Source: Lysobacter sp.
Lineage (GTDB): Bacteria; Pseudomonadota; Gammaproteobacteria; Xanthomonadales; Xanthomonadaceae
Direction of reading: 5' to 3'
Assembly: GCA_008015835.1 (NCBI GenBank)
Contig: SSGH01000010.1
Coordinates: forward strand, 310,001 to 374,000
DNA: 64,000 nt
The notes under the pieces were generated by a model, which worked only from the letters and a program-made list of their open reading frames with translations, was not told the origin of the DNA and did no database searches. This document shows positions 19,207-28,757 of the stretch, in pieces. A program made the translations under genes and the position numbers. Positions within the stretch are counted from its first letter, which is position 1. Each line of letters begins with the position of its first letter.

Positions 19207-21210
19207 ATGAGCATCAAACGCTGGCTGTTGCCCCTCTCGTTGACGCTGCTCGGCGCGCCTTACGCGGCGCAGGCCGCAGACGCGCCGCAGTACGAAGTGG
19301 CGGATTTCATTCGCGACGACCGTTTTCTCAGCATCCGGATTTCGCCCAAAGGCACGTACGCCGCGGCGACCGTCCCGCGGGGCGACAAAACGCTGCTGAT
19401 CGTCATCAAGCCCGGGCAGCAAGAGCCCTACGGGTTGGTGAACTTCCGCGAGAGCAATACCCACGTCGTGGACTTTTGGTGGGTCAACGACGAGCGCATC
19501 CTGTTCACCGTCGGCGAGAAGGCCGGCGGTTTGGAACAGCCGGTGAGCTACGGCGAAATCTGGGGCACGAACGCCGACGGCTCGAAGCAAGGCTTGATCG
19601 CGGGCGCGCGCAATGCCGCCACCGGTTCGCGCGCGCGCGGTTCGGGCAGTCGTCAGGCTTCGCTACAGATGCTCGATACGCTGCAGAAAGAAGACGATTA
19701 CGTGCTGGTCTCGACCACGCCGTTCAACTCGGGCGAAATTCCCTACACCTCGGTCGAACGCATGAACGTGTACTCGGGCACGCGCCAGCCGGTGACGCGC
19801 GCGCCGGCCCGCGGCGCGTCGTTCACCACCGACCAGAAGGGGCAGATCCGCTTCGCGGAAGGTTTGAACCGCGATTACAAGTCGGTGCTGTACTACCGCG
19901 AAAACGATAAGGCCGATTGGCAGTTGATCAACGACGAGTCGGTCAGCGACGTGATCGTCCGCGCGCTCGATTTCAGCGCGGACGACCAATACGCCTATCT
20001 GCAGACGCAAGAGAAAACCGGCCCGGATTCCATCATGGAATTCGACGTCGCCACTAAGAAAATGGAGCGCATCGCGCGCGACGATCTGGTCGACCCGGCG
20101 GGTTTGATCTACGCGATCGGCAAACCGCACCCCATCGGCGTGATGTTCATGGACGGCAAGCCGCGTTTCGAGTACTTCAACGAGAAGTCGCGCGACGCGC
20201 AGATCCACATCAGCCTGCAGCAGGGGTTCGGCGGCGAATTCGTGATCGGCGGTAGCTTCACAGAGGACGGCAAGCAAGCCTTGCTCTCGTCCATTTCGGA
20301 TCGCAATCCCGGCGAAATTTTCTTGTACAACACCGAGACCGGCAAAGCGTCGCTGCTGATGAGCCGCGCGAATTGGCTGGATCGCAAGCGCTTGGGCGAG
20401 ATGCGGCCGATCCTGTTCACAAGCCGCGACGGCCGCAAGATGGAGGCGTTCCTGACCTTGCCGCCGGGCAGCGACGGCAAAAAAATGCCGTTGATCGTGA
20501 ATCCGCACGGCGGTCCGTTCGGCCCGAAGGACGAATGGGGCTACGCCTTGGAGCCGCAGTTGCTGGCCGCGCACGGTTACGCCGTGCTGCAGGTGAATTT
20601 CCGCGGTTCGGGCGGTTACGGTAAAGAGTTTACCGAGTCCGGCTACAAGCAGTGGGGCGGCACGATGCAGGACGACCTCACCGACGCCACGCAGTGGGCG
20701 ATCCGCGAAGGCGTGGCCGATCCCAACCGGATTTGCATCTACGGCGCGAGCTACGGCGGTTATGCGTCGTTGATGGGCGTCGCCAAGGAACCCGACCTCT
20801 ACAAATGCGCGGTCGGTTACGTCGGCGTGTACGACCTCGGCATGCTGTGGGGGCAGGGCGATATCAGCGAATCCTCCTACGGCAAGGACTTCCTGTCCTA
20901 CGCGGTGGGCAAGGAAGGCCTCGACGCCGGTTCGCCGACCAAACAGGTCGCGCGCATCAAGGTGCCGGTCTTCCTCGCGGCCGGCGGCGCGGACGTGCGC
21001 GCGCCGCAAGAGCAGTCCGAAGCGATGGAAAAAGCGCTCAAGGGCGCGGGTAAATACGTCGAATCGCTGTACTACCCGACCGAAGGTCACGGCTTCGCCA
21101 AGGAAGAGAACAATCGCGAGTATTACGCGCGATTGCTGACCTTCTTCCATCGCTATCTCGGCGGTCGCGCCCCGGCGGTCGCGCCGAAGACGGGCTCGGG
21201 CAAGAAGTGA
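19207..21210 (+). CDS. Secreted S9 family peptidase, copy 3
   Basis: A 667-residue paralog with a signal peptide (about residues 1-23, ending AAQAAD). The shared propeller motif is DFWWVNDERILFT; the hydrolase domain has Ser515 in GASYGGYASLMG, Asp in GGADVRAPQEQ and His in EGHGFAKEEN. Closest to copy 2, both having GYVGVYDL after the nucleophile elbow. A short basic/Gly-Ser tail (PKTGSGKK) ends the protein. It converges on pyrH; the hairpin at 21267-21292 lies between. Confidence 0.92.
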   Translation: MSIKRWLLPLSLTLLGAPYAAQAADAPQYEVADFIRDDRFLSIRISPKGTYAAATVPRGDKTLLIVIKPGQQEPYGLVNFRESNTHVVDFWWVNDERILFTVGEKAGGLEQPVSYGEIWGTNADGSKQGLIAGARNAATGSRARGSGSRQASLQMLDTLQKEDDYVLVSTTPFNSGEIPYTSVERMNVYSGTRQPVTRAPARGASFTTDQKGQIRFAEGLNRDYKSVLYYRENDKADWQLINDESVSDVIVRALDFSADDQYAYLQTQEKTGPDSIMEFDVATKKMERIARDDLVDPAGLIYAIGKPHPIGVMFMDGKPRFEYFNEKSRDAQIHISLQQGFGGEFVIGGSFTEDGKQALLSSISDRNPGEIFLYNTETGKASLLMSRANWLDRKRLGEMRPILFTSRDGRKMEAFLTLPPGSDGKKMPLIVNPHGGPFGPKDEWGYALEPQLLAAHGYAVLQVNFRGSGGYGKEFTESGYKQWGGTMQDDLTDATQWAIREGVADPNRICIYGASYGGYASLMGVAKEPDLYKCAVGYVGVYDLGMLWGQGDISESSYGKDFLSYAVGKEGLDAGSPTKQVARIKVPVFLAAGGADVRAPQEQSEAMEKALKGAGKYVESLYYPTEGHGFAKEENNREYYARLLTFFHRYLGGRAPAVAPKTGSGKK

Positions 21211-21266
21211 TCGTACGAAGTCGGCGACGAGCGGCCGTCGCGGTTTTCGCAAGCCGGAAAAACGAA

Positions 21267-21292
21267 AGGCCCGAAGCGCATGCTTCGGGCCT
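21267..21292 (-). terminator. Rho-independent terminator of pyrH
   Basis: An 11-bp perfect stem (AGGCCCGAAGC / GCTTCGGGCCT) with a GCAT loop. On the - strand it is followed by TTTCGTTTTT, a good U-tract, 62 bp after the pyrH stop. On the + strand it lacks a U-tract but could still mark the end of the peptidase transcript. Confidence 0.85.
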
Positions 21293-21354
21293 CATCGTGA
21301 GCGGGCGGCGCGATGCGCGACGAGTCGCGAGGCGCGAATGTCAGAATCCGAGAA

Positions 21355-22071
21355 TCAGGCCGTCACCAGCGTGCCGATATTCTCGCCGCGCAGGATTTTC
21401 TGCAGCACGCCCGGTTGGCTCATGTCGAAAATGCGCAGCGGCAAATGGCTGTCGCGGCACAGCGCGAACGCGGCGGTGTCCATCACCTGAATGTCGCGGG
21501 CGATCACCTCGTCGTAGGTCAACGCGTCGTAACGCACGGCGTCGGCGAACTTCTTGGGATCCTTGTCGTACACGCCGTCCACCTTGGTGGCTTTCAACAG
21601 CAAATCCGCGCCGATTTCGATCGCGCGCAGCGCGGCGCCGGAGTCGGTGGTGAAGAACGGGTTGCCGGTGCCGGCCGCGAAAATGGTGATGCGGCCCTTT
21701 TCCAAGTGGCGGATCGCGCGGCGGCGGATGTAGTCCTCGCACACGTCGTTGATCTTGATCGCGCTCATCACGCGCGACTTGGCGCCGAGTTTTTCCAGCG
21801 CGTCCTGCATCGCCAGCGCGTTGATGACCGTGGCCAGCATGCCCATTTGGTCGCCGGTGACGCGGTCCATGCCGCCGGCGGCGAGCCCCGCGCCGCGGAA
21901 GATGTTGCCGCCGCCGATCACCAGCGCGATTTCGGCGCCGGCCTCGCGCGCTTCGATCACCTCGCGCGCCAAGCGCTGGATGACTTTGGGGTCGATCCCG
22001 TAGTCCTCGTCGCCCATCAAGGCCTCGCCGGACAGTTTGAGCAGGACGCGGCGATAGGCGAGAGTGGACAT
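21355..22071 (-). CDS. pyrH: Uridylate (UMP) kinase
   Basis: A 238-residue bacterial-type UMP kinase of the amino-acid kinase fold, phosphorylating UMP to UDP as a hexamer. [44 protein letters not shown] and [15 protein letters not shown] are intact. In most bacteria pyrH follows rpsB-tsf and precedes frr. Here it keeps the same strand as rpsB-tsf but is about 10.6 kb away, and no frr follows; peptidase genes on the opposite strand do. Confidence 0.97.
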   Translation of the reverse strand: MSTLAYRRVLLKLSGEALMGDEDYGIDPKVIQRLAREVIEAREAGAEIALVIGGGNIFRGAGLAAGGMDRVTGDQMGMLATVINALAMQDALEKLGAKSRVMSAIKINDVCEDYIRRRAIRHLEKGRITIFAAGTGNPFFTTDSGAALRAIEIGADLLLKATKVDGVYDKDPKKFADAVRYDALTYDEVIARDIQVMDTAAFALCRDSHLPLRIFDMSQPGVLQKILRGENIGTLVTA

Positions 22072-22170
22072 GACGGACTCCGGAGGGCGTGAGCAAACCG
22101 GCGAATTCTAACCCGCCGCGGTCGGAGTACGGGCTCGAACCTGGGCGACGCCCTGTGTCGCCGTCCTCGA

Positions 22171-22539
22171 TCAGCCGGTCGGTTCGTAGACCGCGTACAG
22201 CTTTCGCGCCGGTTCCAGCACGTCCCAAACGCCGGAGAAGCCCGCAGGCAGGACGAAACTGTCGCCCGCCGCGACGATGCGCTCCTCGCCGCTATCGGCG
22301 ACGATCCGCACCCGGCCCGCCAGCATGTGACAGAACTCGTCTTCGGTGTAACGCACCCGCCAAGCGCCGACATCGCCTTCCCAAACGCCGCAGTGGAAGG
22401 CCTGGTCGGCGCTGGAATACGCGTTGGCGATGCGCTGCGCGGGCGCGCCGGCGACGATTTTCTCCGGGGCGATCGCCTCGCTCGGGGCGTCGGCGACGCC
22501 GTGCGCGATGGCGAGCGGCAAGTGGGCGATGGGCGGCAT
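22171..22539 (-). CDS. Small cupin-domain protein
   Basis: A 122-residue single-domain cupin. The C-terminal two thirds contain the beta-barrel: WRVRYTEDEFCHMLAGRVRIV for the first cupin motif region and GDSFVLPAGFSGVWDV for the second, similar to the DUF861/EutQ-like group. GVWEGDVGAWRV precedes it. Metal ligands are incomplete relative to classical cupins, so enzyme activity cannot be assumed. It lies 99 bp upstream of pyrH on the same strand. Confidence 0.8.
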   Translation of the reverse strand: MPPIAHLPLAIAHGVADAPSEAIAPEKIVAGAPAQRIANAYSSADQAFHCGVWEGDVGAWRVRYTEDEFCHMLAGRVRIVADSGEERIVAAGDSFVLPAGFSGVWDVLEPARKLYAVYEPTG

Positions 22540-22739
22540 GGCGTCGGGTCCGGGCGGCGGGAAACATGACTTTACGGGATGGCGTCGCCGGACGTCTGCA
22601 GCGACAATCGTGCCCGCTAAAGGGCCGTGCTCGCGTAACGCCCGCGCTCGCCCGACGGCCTTACCGGCTTGACAGCAACCCGCCGCAGCGCCGTTTTCGC
22701 CGCGATATCGCCTTCCCTCCACTCGACGAGGATCCGCTC

Positions 22740-23474
22740 GTGACCGTCAAAACCCTCCAAGAATTCGTGTCCAACTCGAAAGAAAAGGACATGTCCGGCG
22801 ACGCTTTCGAATTGGAAAGCTCGCATATGCTCGAAGCCCGCGTCGACGGCCTGATCTGGGCCAAGGCCGGGTCGATGATCGCGCGCAAAGGCGGTCTGAA
22901 GTTCACCCGCCAGGGGCTGATGGAGCAGGGGCTGGGCAATCTGCTGAAAAAAGCCGTCAGCGGCGAGGGTATGACCCTGATGAAGATCGAGGGCCAGGGC
23001 CGCGTGTATCTGGCCGATGTCGGCAAAAAGATCACGCTGCTGCGGCTGCAGGGCGAATCGATCTACGTCAACGGCAACGACGTGCTCGCGACCGAATCGA
23101 CGATCGCCAACGAGATCAAGATGATGCGCAAGGCCGCGGGCATGATGACCGGCGGCCTGTTCAACGTGAAATTGAGCGGCCACGGCTTGGTCGCCATCAC
23201 CTCGCACTACGAGCCGTTGACGCTGCCGGTGAACGCGAGCACCGGCCCGGTGTTCACCGACCCGAACGCGACCGTGGCGTGGTCCGGCAGCCTGTCGCCG
23301 GAAATCGTCACCGATATCAACATCAAGACCTTGATCGGCCGCGGTTCGGGCGAGAGCATCCAACTGCGTTTCGCCGGCGAAGGTTGGGTGGTGGTGCAGC
23401 CGTACGAGGAAGTGTATTTCCAGCAGAGCGGCGGTTCGTCCGGCGGCGGTCTGCTGAGCGTGTTGACCGACTGA
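22740..23474 (+). CDS. AIM24 family protein
   Basis: A 244-residue protein of the AIM24/DUF124 (TIGR00266-like) family, built of repeated beta-rich segments: LEARVDGLIWAKAGSMIARKG, MTLMKIEGQGRVYLADVG, ESIYVNGNDVLATES. The C-terminus is Gly/Ser-rich (QQSGGSSGGGLLSV). The GTG at 22740 is preceded by GAGGA-like sequence (22727-22733) and gives the best N-terminus; the frame runs upstream without family similarity. Function in bacteria is unknown. It is alone on the + strand between the cupin and luxR genes. Confidence 0.85.
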   Translation: MTVKTLQEFVSNSKEKDMSGDAFELESSHMLEARVDGLIWAKAGSMIARKGGLKFTRQGLMEQGLGNLLKKAVSGEGMTLMKIEGQGRVYLADVGKKITLLRLQGESIYVNGNDVLATESTIANEIKMMRKAAGMMTGGLFNVKLSGHGLVAITSHYEPLTLPVNASTGPVFTDPNATVAWSGSLSPEIVTDINIKTLIGRGSGESIQLRFAGEGWVVVQPYEEVYFQQSGGSSGGGLLSVLTD

Positions 23475-23628
23475 TCGAGCGTGCGCATGCGATGAATTCG
23501 CGGATCGCGGCGGCTCGCGAACCGCCGCCGCGATATTCCGACGAGGGCGATGCCGTCGAAACCTCGGCGCGAAGTCCCGTTTTGCTCGTCCACCGCGTGT
23601 GGCGGCGCTTCGCGATGCGTTCGATCGC

Positions 23629-23733
23629 GTCGATCGAGTCCGTTCGAGCTTGCCCGTTTGATCGGGCCTATTCGAGCGGGGCCATTCGAGCAGGCTTATT
23701 CGAGCGGGCCTATTCGAGCGAAGCCGTTCAATT
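23629..23733. repeat. 14-bp tandem repeat array at the 3' end of luxR
   Basis: TTCGAGC or a close variant recurs at 23643, 23657, 23671, 23685, 23699, 23713 and 23727, exactly every 14 bp, with a further in-phase variant at 23629. The consensus unit is TTCGAGCGGGCCTA; units 3-6 are the cleanest. The array ends over the luxR stop codon (23728-23730). The period is not a multiple of three and no gene is apparent in it. Confidence 0.8.
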
Positions 23734-24522
23734 CGGCGCGAGATACCCGTGTCGGTACGCGAGCGCGATCACGTGGCAACGGTTGCGCGCACGCATTTTC
23801 AAGAACAGATTCTGCAGGTGGAAACGCACCGTCGCCTGCGAAATCGTGAGCGCATGGGCGATTTCGGCGTCGCTCAGTCCCTCCGCGAGCAGTTCGAGCA
23901 TATGCGTCTCGCGGGGGCTCAGGCTCGCGTTCTGCGCCGATGCCGGTTGCTTCGCCAGCGCGCGCATCAGCGACGGGAACAGCGCGTTCAGCACGCGCAG
24001 ACGACGGTCGTCGGGGCATTTCGTTTTCGACGGCGCGGAGAGCAACAGAAATCGACCGTCCGCGATTTCGCCGCCGGCATAGCCGTACGCGGGGCGTTTG
24101 AAGTCCGCGGCCGCTTCGATCAAGCGCCGCATCAGCGGGTTGGCGACCGGTTCGCGTTCGCTGGGACGATCCGGTCGCCACCGAATCAAAGGCCTCCGCG
24201 GAAAGAACCGATCGCCGCGCACGACCGCATCGACGATCGGATCGACATGCGCGAAGCCTTCGCGCATGTACAATCCCAGCCAGGCCCTGTCGTGACCGAT
24301 GGCGATCGTGTGCTGATCGCCGTAGTGCAGCGACGCGTTCAATAGCAACACTTCGTCGAGATCGAGCCATTCGCGCAGTTCGGCGATGCAGGCGTGGATG
24401 GTGTCTCGGTCGCAATGCGCGCGCAGTCGTCGATCGTATTCCACGCAACGCAGTCGGTCGTGGGCGCGCAGCGCGTCGATGGCGGTGTCGCCCCTGAGGG
24501 CGGTCGTCGCGGTCGGAGGCAT
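23728..24522 (-). CDS. LuxR-type regulator with autoinducer-binding domain (LuxR solo)
   Basis: A 264-residue regulator. Residues about 40-180 resemble the acyl-homoserine lactone-binding domain: WLGLYMREGFAHVDP keeps the W-x3-Y and the Asp-Pro 13 residues after the Trp, matching Trp57, Tyr61 and Asp70 of the classical receptors. Residues 195-260 are the LuxR/GerE helix-turn-helix (LSPRETHMLELLAEGLSDAEIA). No luxI-type synthase is in the window, so it is a 'solo'. It is the last gene of the - strand block behind the transporter, with a 162-bp gap that could hold its own promoter. Ligand and targets are unknown. Confidence 0.85.
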   Translation of the reverse strand: MPPTATTALRGDTAIDALRAHDRLRCVEYDRRLRAHCDRDTIHACIAELREWLDLDEVLLLNASLHYGDQHTIAIGHDRAWLGLYMREGFAHVDPIVDAVVRGDRFFPRRPLIRWRPDRPSEREPVANPLMRRLIEAAADFKRPAYGYAGGEIADGRFLLLSAPSKTKCPDDRRLRVLNALFPSLMRALAKQPASAQNASLSPRETHMLELLAEGLSDAEIAHALTISQATVRFHLQNLFLKMRARNRCHVIALAYRHGYLAPN

Positions 24523-24684
24523 CGGTGTCGTTCTCCCCGGTGTCGGCCCCCCTTGCCGTGGATACTCGTCCGCTCTCGGCGGTGCGCTCGTATCCTAACA
24601 GCGCCCCGAACGCGCGAAGCGTGATCGGCGTACGATCTCGGCGCTCGCGCGCGGCCGCCTTTCGCTTCGGATTCGCGCGAAGCG

Positions 24685-26085
24685 TCAGGAATCGCGGCCG
24701 AAATCCGCGCGCGACAAACGATAGCCGCGTAAGGCCCAAAACACCGTGGGCAGGCCGACGAGCAGCAGCGCCGCGGGCGCGATCGCCAGCCAGTAGCGCG
24801 TATGCGCGCTCTGGGCGGGTAGGCTCGCATCGAAGTCGATCGCTCGCAGCAGCCAGCCGCTGGCGGCGATGCTCAGGCCGCTGCCGAGCTTGTAGGCGAA
24901 GATGTACATGCCGGTATAACCGCCTGCGACGGATCGCCCGGTCGCGCGTTCGCGCGCTTGCGCGCAATCGTTGACCATCGCGTAGGGCAGCGACGAGAAC
25001 GCGCCTACGCCGATGCCGGCGAGAATCTGGAACGGCAGCAGGGTCCAGACCGCATCGCGCGCCGGCGTCAGCGGAAACCACTCCCACGCGACGTGCGTGA
25101 ACGGGCCGCCGACGAAACCCAACATCGCCAAGAACACCGCCGCGATCAGCGCGGGCTTCTTGTCGTAACGCCGACTCACGCGAATCCACAGCGGTTGCGA
25201 CAGCGCCGCCGACAGCAACACCGCCAGCGACAGGATGCCGATTTGCGGCCCCGACATGCCGTAGGTGTAGGTGTTCAAGTGCCCGCCCAGCGCGACCACC
25301 AACTGGAACGGCAATTCGATCGCCAGAATCATCAGCAGCAACGCGCGAAGATCGGCGTCGCGCGCGAACGCGCCAGCGAGCGAGCGCAGCGATTCGTGTT
25401 CGCGATCGCCGCCCTGCAATTTCGGGATGAAGGTTCTTGTGCCGAGGACCGTCCACAGCGTCGCCGCCAACACCATCGCGGCGCAGACCAGGCCCATCGG
25501 CGCGTAGACGTGCGGATTGAGCTGGCCCTGCGGGTAGTCCGCGGTGGGGCGGAAAAAGAACACGTTGCTGCCGACCAGCGCGAGGATCATGCCGACGAGT
25601 TGGAACGCGCCGCGATAGCCTTGCGCGACCATGCGCCCGTCGTAATCGTCGGCGATTTCGCCGCCCATCGCGGTGTGCGGCACCACGAATGCGGCGATCG
25701 CGGTTTTCAGGCCGATCACCGAAACCGCGAGCCAGAGGATCGTCGCCGTCGGCCCCATGTCTTGCGGAATCGACCACAGCGCCGCCGTCAGCAACGCGGA
25801 GGCCAGGCCGCCGACGATCAGAAACGGATGACGGCGGCCGAAGCGCCGCGAGCGCATGCGATCCGACCACCACCCCAGCGGAATATCGATCGCCGCGTCC
25901 CACAGCGTGGACGCCGCCATGATCATGCCGGCGACCTCCGGCGGCACGCCGAGAATCGCGGTCGCGTACAGCAGGAACGAGCCGCTGATCAGAAAGTACG
26001 GGGCCATGGCGATGCTGCCGCCGCCGTAGCTCAGCAGATGCCGCCGTCGCGGCGCGGGCGTCGGAGAGGGCGCTGGCGAAGACAT
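24685..26085 (-). CDS. GPH-type MFS transporter
   Basis: A 466-residue protein with about twelve hydrophobic segments. The N-terminal motif LWDAAIDIPLGWWSDRMRSR is the glycoside-pentoside-hexuronide:cation symporter version of the MFS loop 2-3 signature (D-P-x-G-x-x-SDR-like), and RFGRRHPFLIVGG follows. The start follows MSSPAPSPTPAPRRR, a short cytoplasmic leader. GPH proteins import sugars or related solutes with Na+ or H+. It begins 19 bp after the ligase gene and is probably co-transcribed; its real substrate may be whatever the neighbouring TonB receptor and ligase handle. Confidence 0.85.
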   Translation of the reverse strand: MSSPAPSPTPAPRRRHLLSYGGGSIAMAPYFLISGSFLLYATAILGVPPEVAGMIMAASTLWDAAIDIPLGWWSDRMRSRRFGRRHPFLIVGGLASALLTAALWSIPQDMGPTATILWLAVSVIGLKTAIAAFVVPHTAMGGEIADDYDGRMVAQGYRGAFQLVGMILALVGSNVFFFRPTADYPQGQLNPHVYAPMGLVCAAMVLAATLWTVLGTRTFIPKLQGGDREHESLRSLAGAFARDADLRALLLMILAIELPFQLVVALGGHLNTYTYGMSGPQIGILSLAVLLSAALSQPLWIRVSRRYDKKPALIAAVFLAMLGFVGGPFTHVAWEWFPLTPARDAVWTLLPFQILAGIGVGAFSSLPYAMVNDCAQARERATGRSVAGGYTGMYIFAYKLGSGLSIAASGWLLRAIDFDASLPAQSAHTRYWLAIAPAALLLVGLPTVFWALRGYRLSRADFGRDS

Positions 26086-26104
26086 GGGCGTGGGCGAAGC
26101 GGTG

Positions 26105-27763
26105 TCAGCGTTCAGAGATCAGCGCTCCGGATTCGATGCCGTCGCGCACTTCGCGATGCAGCAGTTTCGCCAAGAAACTGCGCGGCAATTCGTCGACGAT
26201 CAAAAAACGCTCGGGACATTGCCATGCCGGCAACGTCTCGGCCAGATGCGCTATGACCTCGGCTTCGATCCGCGAAGGATCCAGGCCGCGGCTTTCTCGG
26301 CGCAACGACACGCACAACCACACCTGTCCGCGCGCGCGCACCAAAGCCGCTTCTTTGACGCGACGGCACTCGTGCGCGCGATCTTCGACCATCCGCGGGT
26401 AAATGCGCCCCTGCGGCGTATCGATCACATTCTGCTGACGATCCAGCACATGGATTCTCGCCGCGGCATCGTAATAGCCGTAATCGCCGGTGAAGTACCA
26501 GCGGTCGCGCAGCACATCGCGATTGAGGTCGGGCCTGTCCACATACCCCTCGAAGACGGTCGGACTGCGCACCCAAATTTTGCCGATCGCGCCGGTCGGC
26601 GCCGCGCGATCGTTCTCGTCGCGCACTTCCAACCCCACACCGCGCGCGATGCGTCCCGACGAAGACAATACGCTGTCCTGCGGCGGCAGGCCATCGTCGA
26701 GATGTTCCTCCGGCGACAGCATCGCGATCGGCGGCAGGGCTTCGGACATGCCGTAGCCTTGCTGGAAGATCAAGCCGAAGCGCGCGATCGCTTCGCGCAG
26801 TTTCGCCACGGGCATCGTCGCCGAGCCGTAGATGACTTGGCGCAGGCTGTTCATGTCGTCGGTCGTGAGGTCCGGATGATCGAGCAGATCGATCAGCAGG
26901 CTGGGCGTGACGAACGCATGCGTGGGGCGGTACGTGCGCAAGGCGTCGATCAAGGCATCGGCGGTGTACGCCGAGGGCAGCAACAGTTGCCCGCCGCTGA
27001 GCATCGTCGGCAGCACCACGCCGCTGCCCGCGCCGGAGAGCGGAATCCCCACCAGCGTGCGCGAACGCTCGCGCGGCGGATCGCTCAAATTCAGCAGCAA
27101 GAGCCGCACGCTGTGCAAATAGGGCTCGTGCTTGAGCGCCAGCATTTTCGGCGCGCCGGACGTGCCGGAGGTGAAGCCCAGCGCCAGCGTATCGCCCGGG
27201 CCGATCTCTTCGTCGCTGAGCGTCGGCGTCGCGGCCGCGAGACGCGACGTCAGATCGCCGCCCGGACCGCAATCCCAGATCGGCGCGCCGCCCGCGGCCG
27301 CGTGCGCGGCGGCGAAATCGGCAGGCAGCAGGCTCAGATCGACCATCAGCAGGGCCGGCGCCAAGTCGCGCACGATCGGCGACATCAAGACCGCGGCGTG
27401 CGCGGGGCTGAAGCCGATCAGCACCACGCCCGCCTCGGTGGCGGCGAAGCGCACGACCAACTGCGGCCATTCGTCGCCCAGCAGCACGATCACGCGCGCG
27501 CCCTTGCGCACGCCCATCGCGCGCCATGCGCCGACTAAACGTCGCGCACGGTCGTCGGTGTCGCGGTAGGTCAACTCCACGCTCGGCGTCGAGAGCGCGA
27601 GTTTGTCGGCGTGCGCGTCGAACGCGAATCGTTGGATGTCGCGCATGCTCCGAGCGGCGGCGACTTTGCGCGCGACCGCGCGGATTTTCATGCGGGCGAT
27701 GATGTTTCGGAAAGGATTCATGCGCGAGCTCGCGAGGGGGCGTGGAAGGGCCAACGAAGGCAT
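26105..27763 (-). CDS. AMP-binding acyl-CoA synthetase-like enzyme
   Basis: A 552-residue member of the ANL (adenylating) superfamily. The phosphate-binding loop is TSGTSGAPKML near residue 205, YGMSEALPP near 330 and YFTGDYGYYDA near 430. The C-terminal lysine motif reads LPRSFLAKLLHRE, with the usual Gly before Lys replaced by Ala. The start at 27763 has a GAGG 6 bp upstream; an ATG at 27721 lacks one. The enzyme should activate a carboxylic acid with ATP, releasing an acyl-AMP and then a thioester or amide. The substrate is unknown; neighbours are a ThiF-like enzyme and a transporter. Confidence 0.87.
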   Translation of the reverse strand: MPSLALPRPLASSRMNPFRNIIARMKIRAVARKVAAARSMRDIQRFAFDAHADKLALSTPSVELTYRDTDDRARRLVGAWRAMGVRKGARVIVLLGDEWPQLVVRFAATEAGVVLIGFSPAHAAVLMSPIVRDLAPALLMVDLSLLPADFAAAHAAAGGAPIWDCGPGGDLTSRLAAATPTLSDEEIGPGDTLALGFTSGTSGAPKMLALKHEPYLHSVRLLLLNLSDPPRERSRTLVGIPLSGAGSGVVLPTMLSGGQLLLPSAYTADALIDALRTYRPTHAFVTPSLLIDLLDHPDLTTDDMNSLRQVIYGSATMPVAKLREAIARFGLIFQQGYGMSEALPPIAMLSPEEHLDDGLPPQDSVLSSSGRIARGVGLEVRDENDRAAPTGAIGKIWVRSPTVFEGYVDRPDLNRDVLRDRWYFTGDYGYYDAAARIHVLDRQQNVIDTPQGRIYPRMVEDRAHECRRVKEAALVRARGQVWLCVSLRRESRGLDPSRIEAEVIAHLAETLPAWQCPERFLIVDELPRSFLAKLLHREVRDGIESGALISER

Positions 27764-27836
27764 ATGCGCCTCGAATCGCCGGCGATCGCGCGCAGAGAGA
27801 TCGACTCGATGCGTCTTGTCGTCGCGACGATCGACA

Positions 27837-28757
27837 TCAGTCGAGGCCGTTCGCGGTCGGCATCGTTTGGAAACCGATGCGGTCGAATTCCGACGCGCGG
27901 GCGGCGAACTTTTTCGCGACGTAACGCAACTTGAGCCGCTGCAACGGGCCGCGATTGCCCCAGCGCAAGCGACCCCGGCGCAGAGTGCCGAGATACGCGT
28001 CGAACTGGAGGAATTCCGGCGCCGCGCGCAGCGGTCGGCGATCGAGCAGGGCCACGAGAGTTTCGCTGCACACCATGCCGGCGATCAGACTGATCGCGGC
28101 GGCCGACGACGGCCCGGTGTGTTCCTTCGGGTCGACTTGGCCCGGATCCATGTAGGTCCAGTGCCGGCCTTCCGGCGCCAAGCCGACGATGAAGCGCATC
28201 ATGATCTCGAACGGCGACATGCCGTCGCGGAGATCGAAATAGTCCTCGTAGGTCATGCCGTCGGGCGCGAACACGCCCAAGGTGCCCGATAATCCCAACG
28301 GCGCGCCGAACAGCACCGGGATGCCCATGCGGCGCGCGGTGCGGTACATCAAGAGCCGCGCGGGTTGCGCGAAGACGTCGATCGCGTCCAGCACCGCGTC
28401 GACGTCGCACAGGAATTCCTCGATGTTGTGTTCGCCGATGCCGCCGTCGAACCGACGGACTTCCGCGCTGGGATGGATATCGCGCGCGATTTCGGCCATC
28501 ACTTCGGTCTTCGGTCGGTCGATGGTGCTGCGCATCGCGCCGGCTTGGCGGTTGATGTTGGCGACGCTGAAGGTGTCGAAATCGGCGACGTTGAAATGGC
28601 CGATGCCCATCCGCGTCAGCGTGGTCAGATAGATGCCGCCGGCGCCGCCCATGCCGACGATCGCGACGCGCGAATCGCGTAGGCGTTGCTGCTCCTCGCG
28701 CGTCACGATGCCGAGGTTGCGCTTGGTGGCGGTCCAGTAATACTCGTCGGGCGTCAT
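27837..28757 (-). CDS. ThiF/E1-like adenylyltransferase
   Basis: A 306-residue E1-like protein. TKRNLGIVTREEQQRLR leads into the nucleotide loop VAIVGMGGAGG (residues about 33-43), then FDTFSVANINRQAGAMRS with the NxNRQ motif and VDAVLDAIDVF with the metal-binding Asp. The zinc CxxC pairs of MoeB/ThiF are absent and no obvious catalytic cysteine stands out (candidates in FLCDVD and GMVCSE). Such enzymes adenylate a carboxyl end of a protein or peptide, or a small molecule. A good AGAGGA site precedes the ATG. No ubiquitin-like partner is visible nearby, so the substrate is unknown. Confidence 0.87.
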   Translation of the reverse strand: MTPDEYYWTATKRNLGIVTREEQQRLRDSRVAIVGMGGAGGIYLTTLTRMGIGHFNVADFDTFSVANINRQAGAMRSTIDRPKTEVMAEIARDIHPSAEVRRFDGGIGEHNIEEFLCDVDAVLDAIDVFAQPARLLMYRTARRMGIPVLFGAPLGLSGTLGVFAPDGMTYEDYFDLRDGMSPFEIMMRFIVGLAPEGRHWTYMDPGQVDPKEHTGPSSAAAISLIAGMVCSETLVALLDRRPLRAAPEFLQFDAYLGTLRRGRLRWGNRGPLQRLKLRYVAKKFAARASEFDRIGFQTMPTANGLD

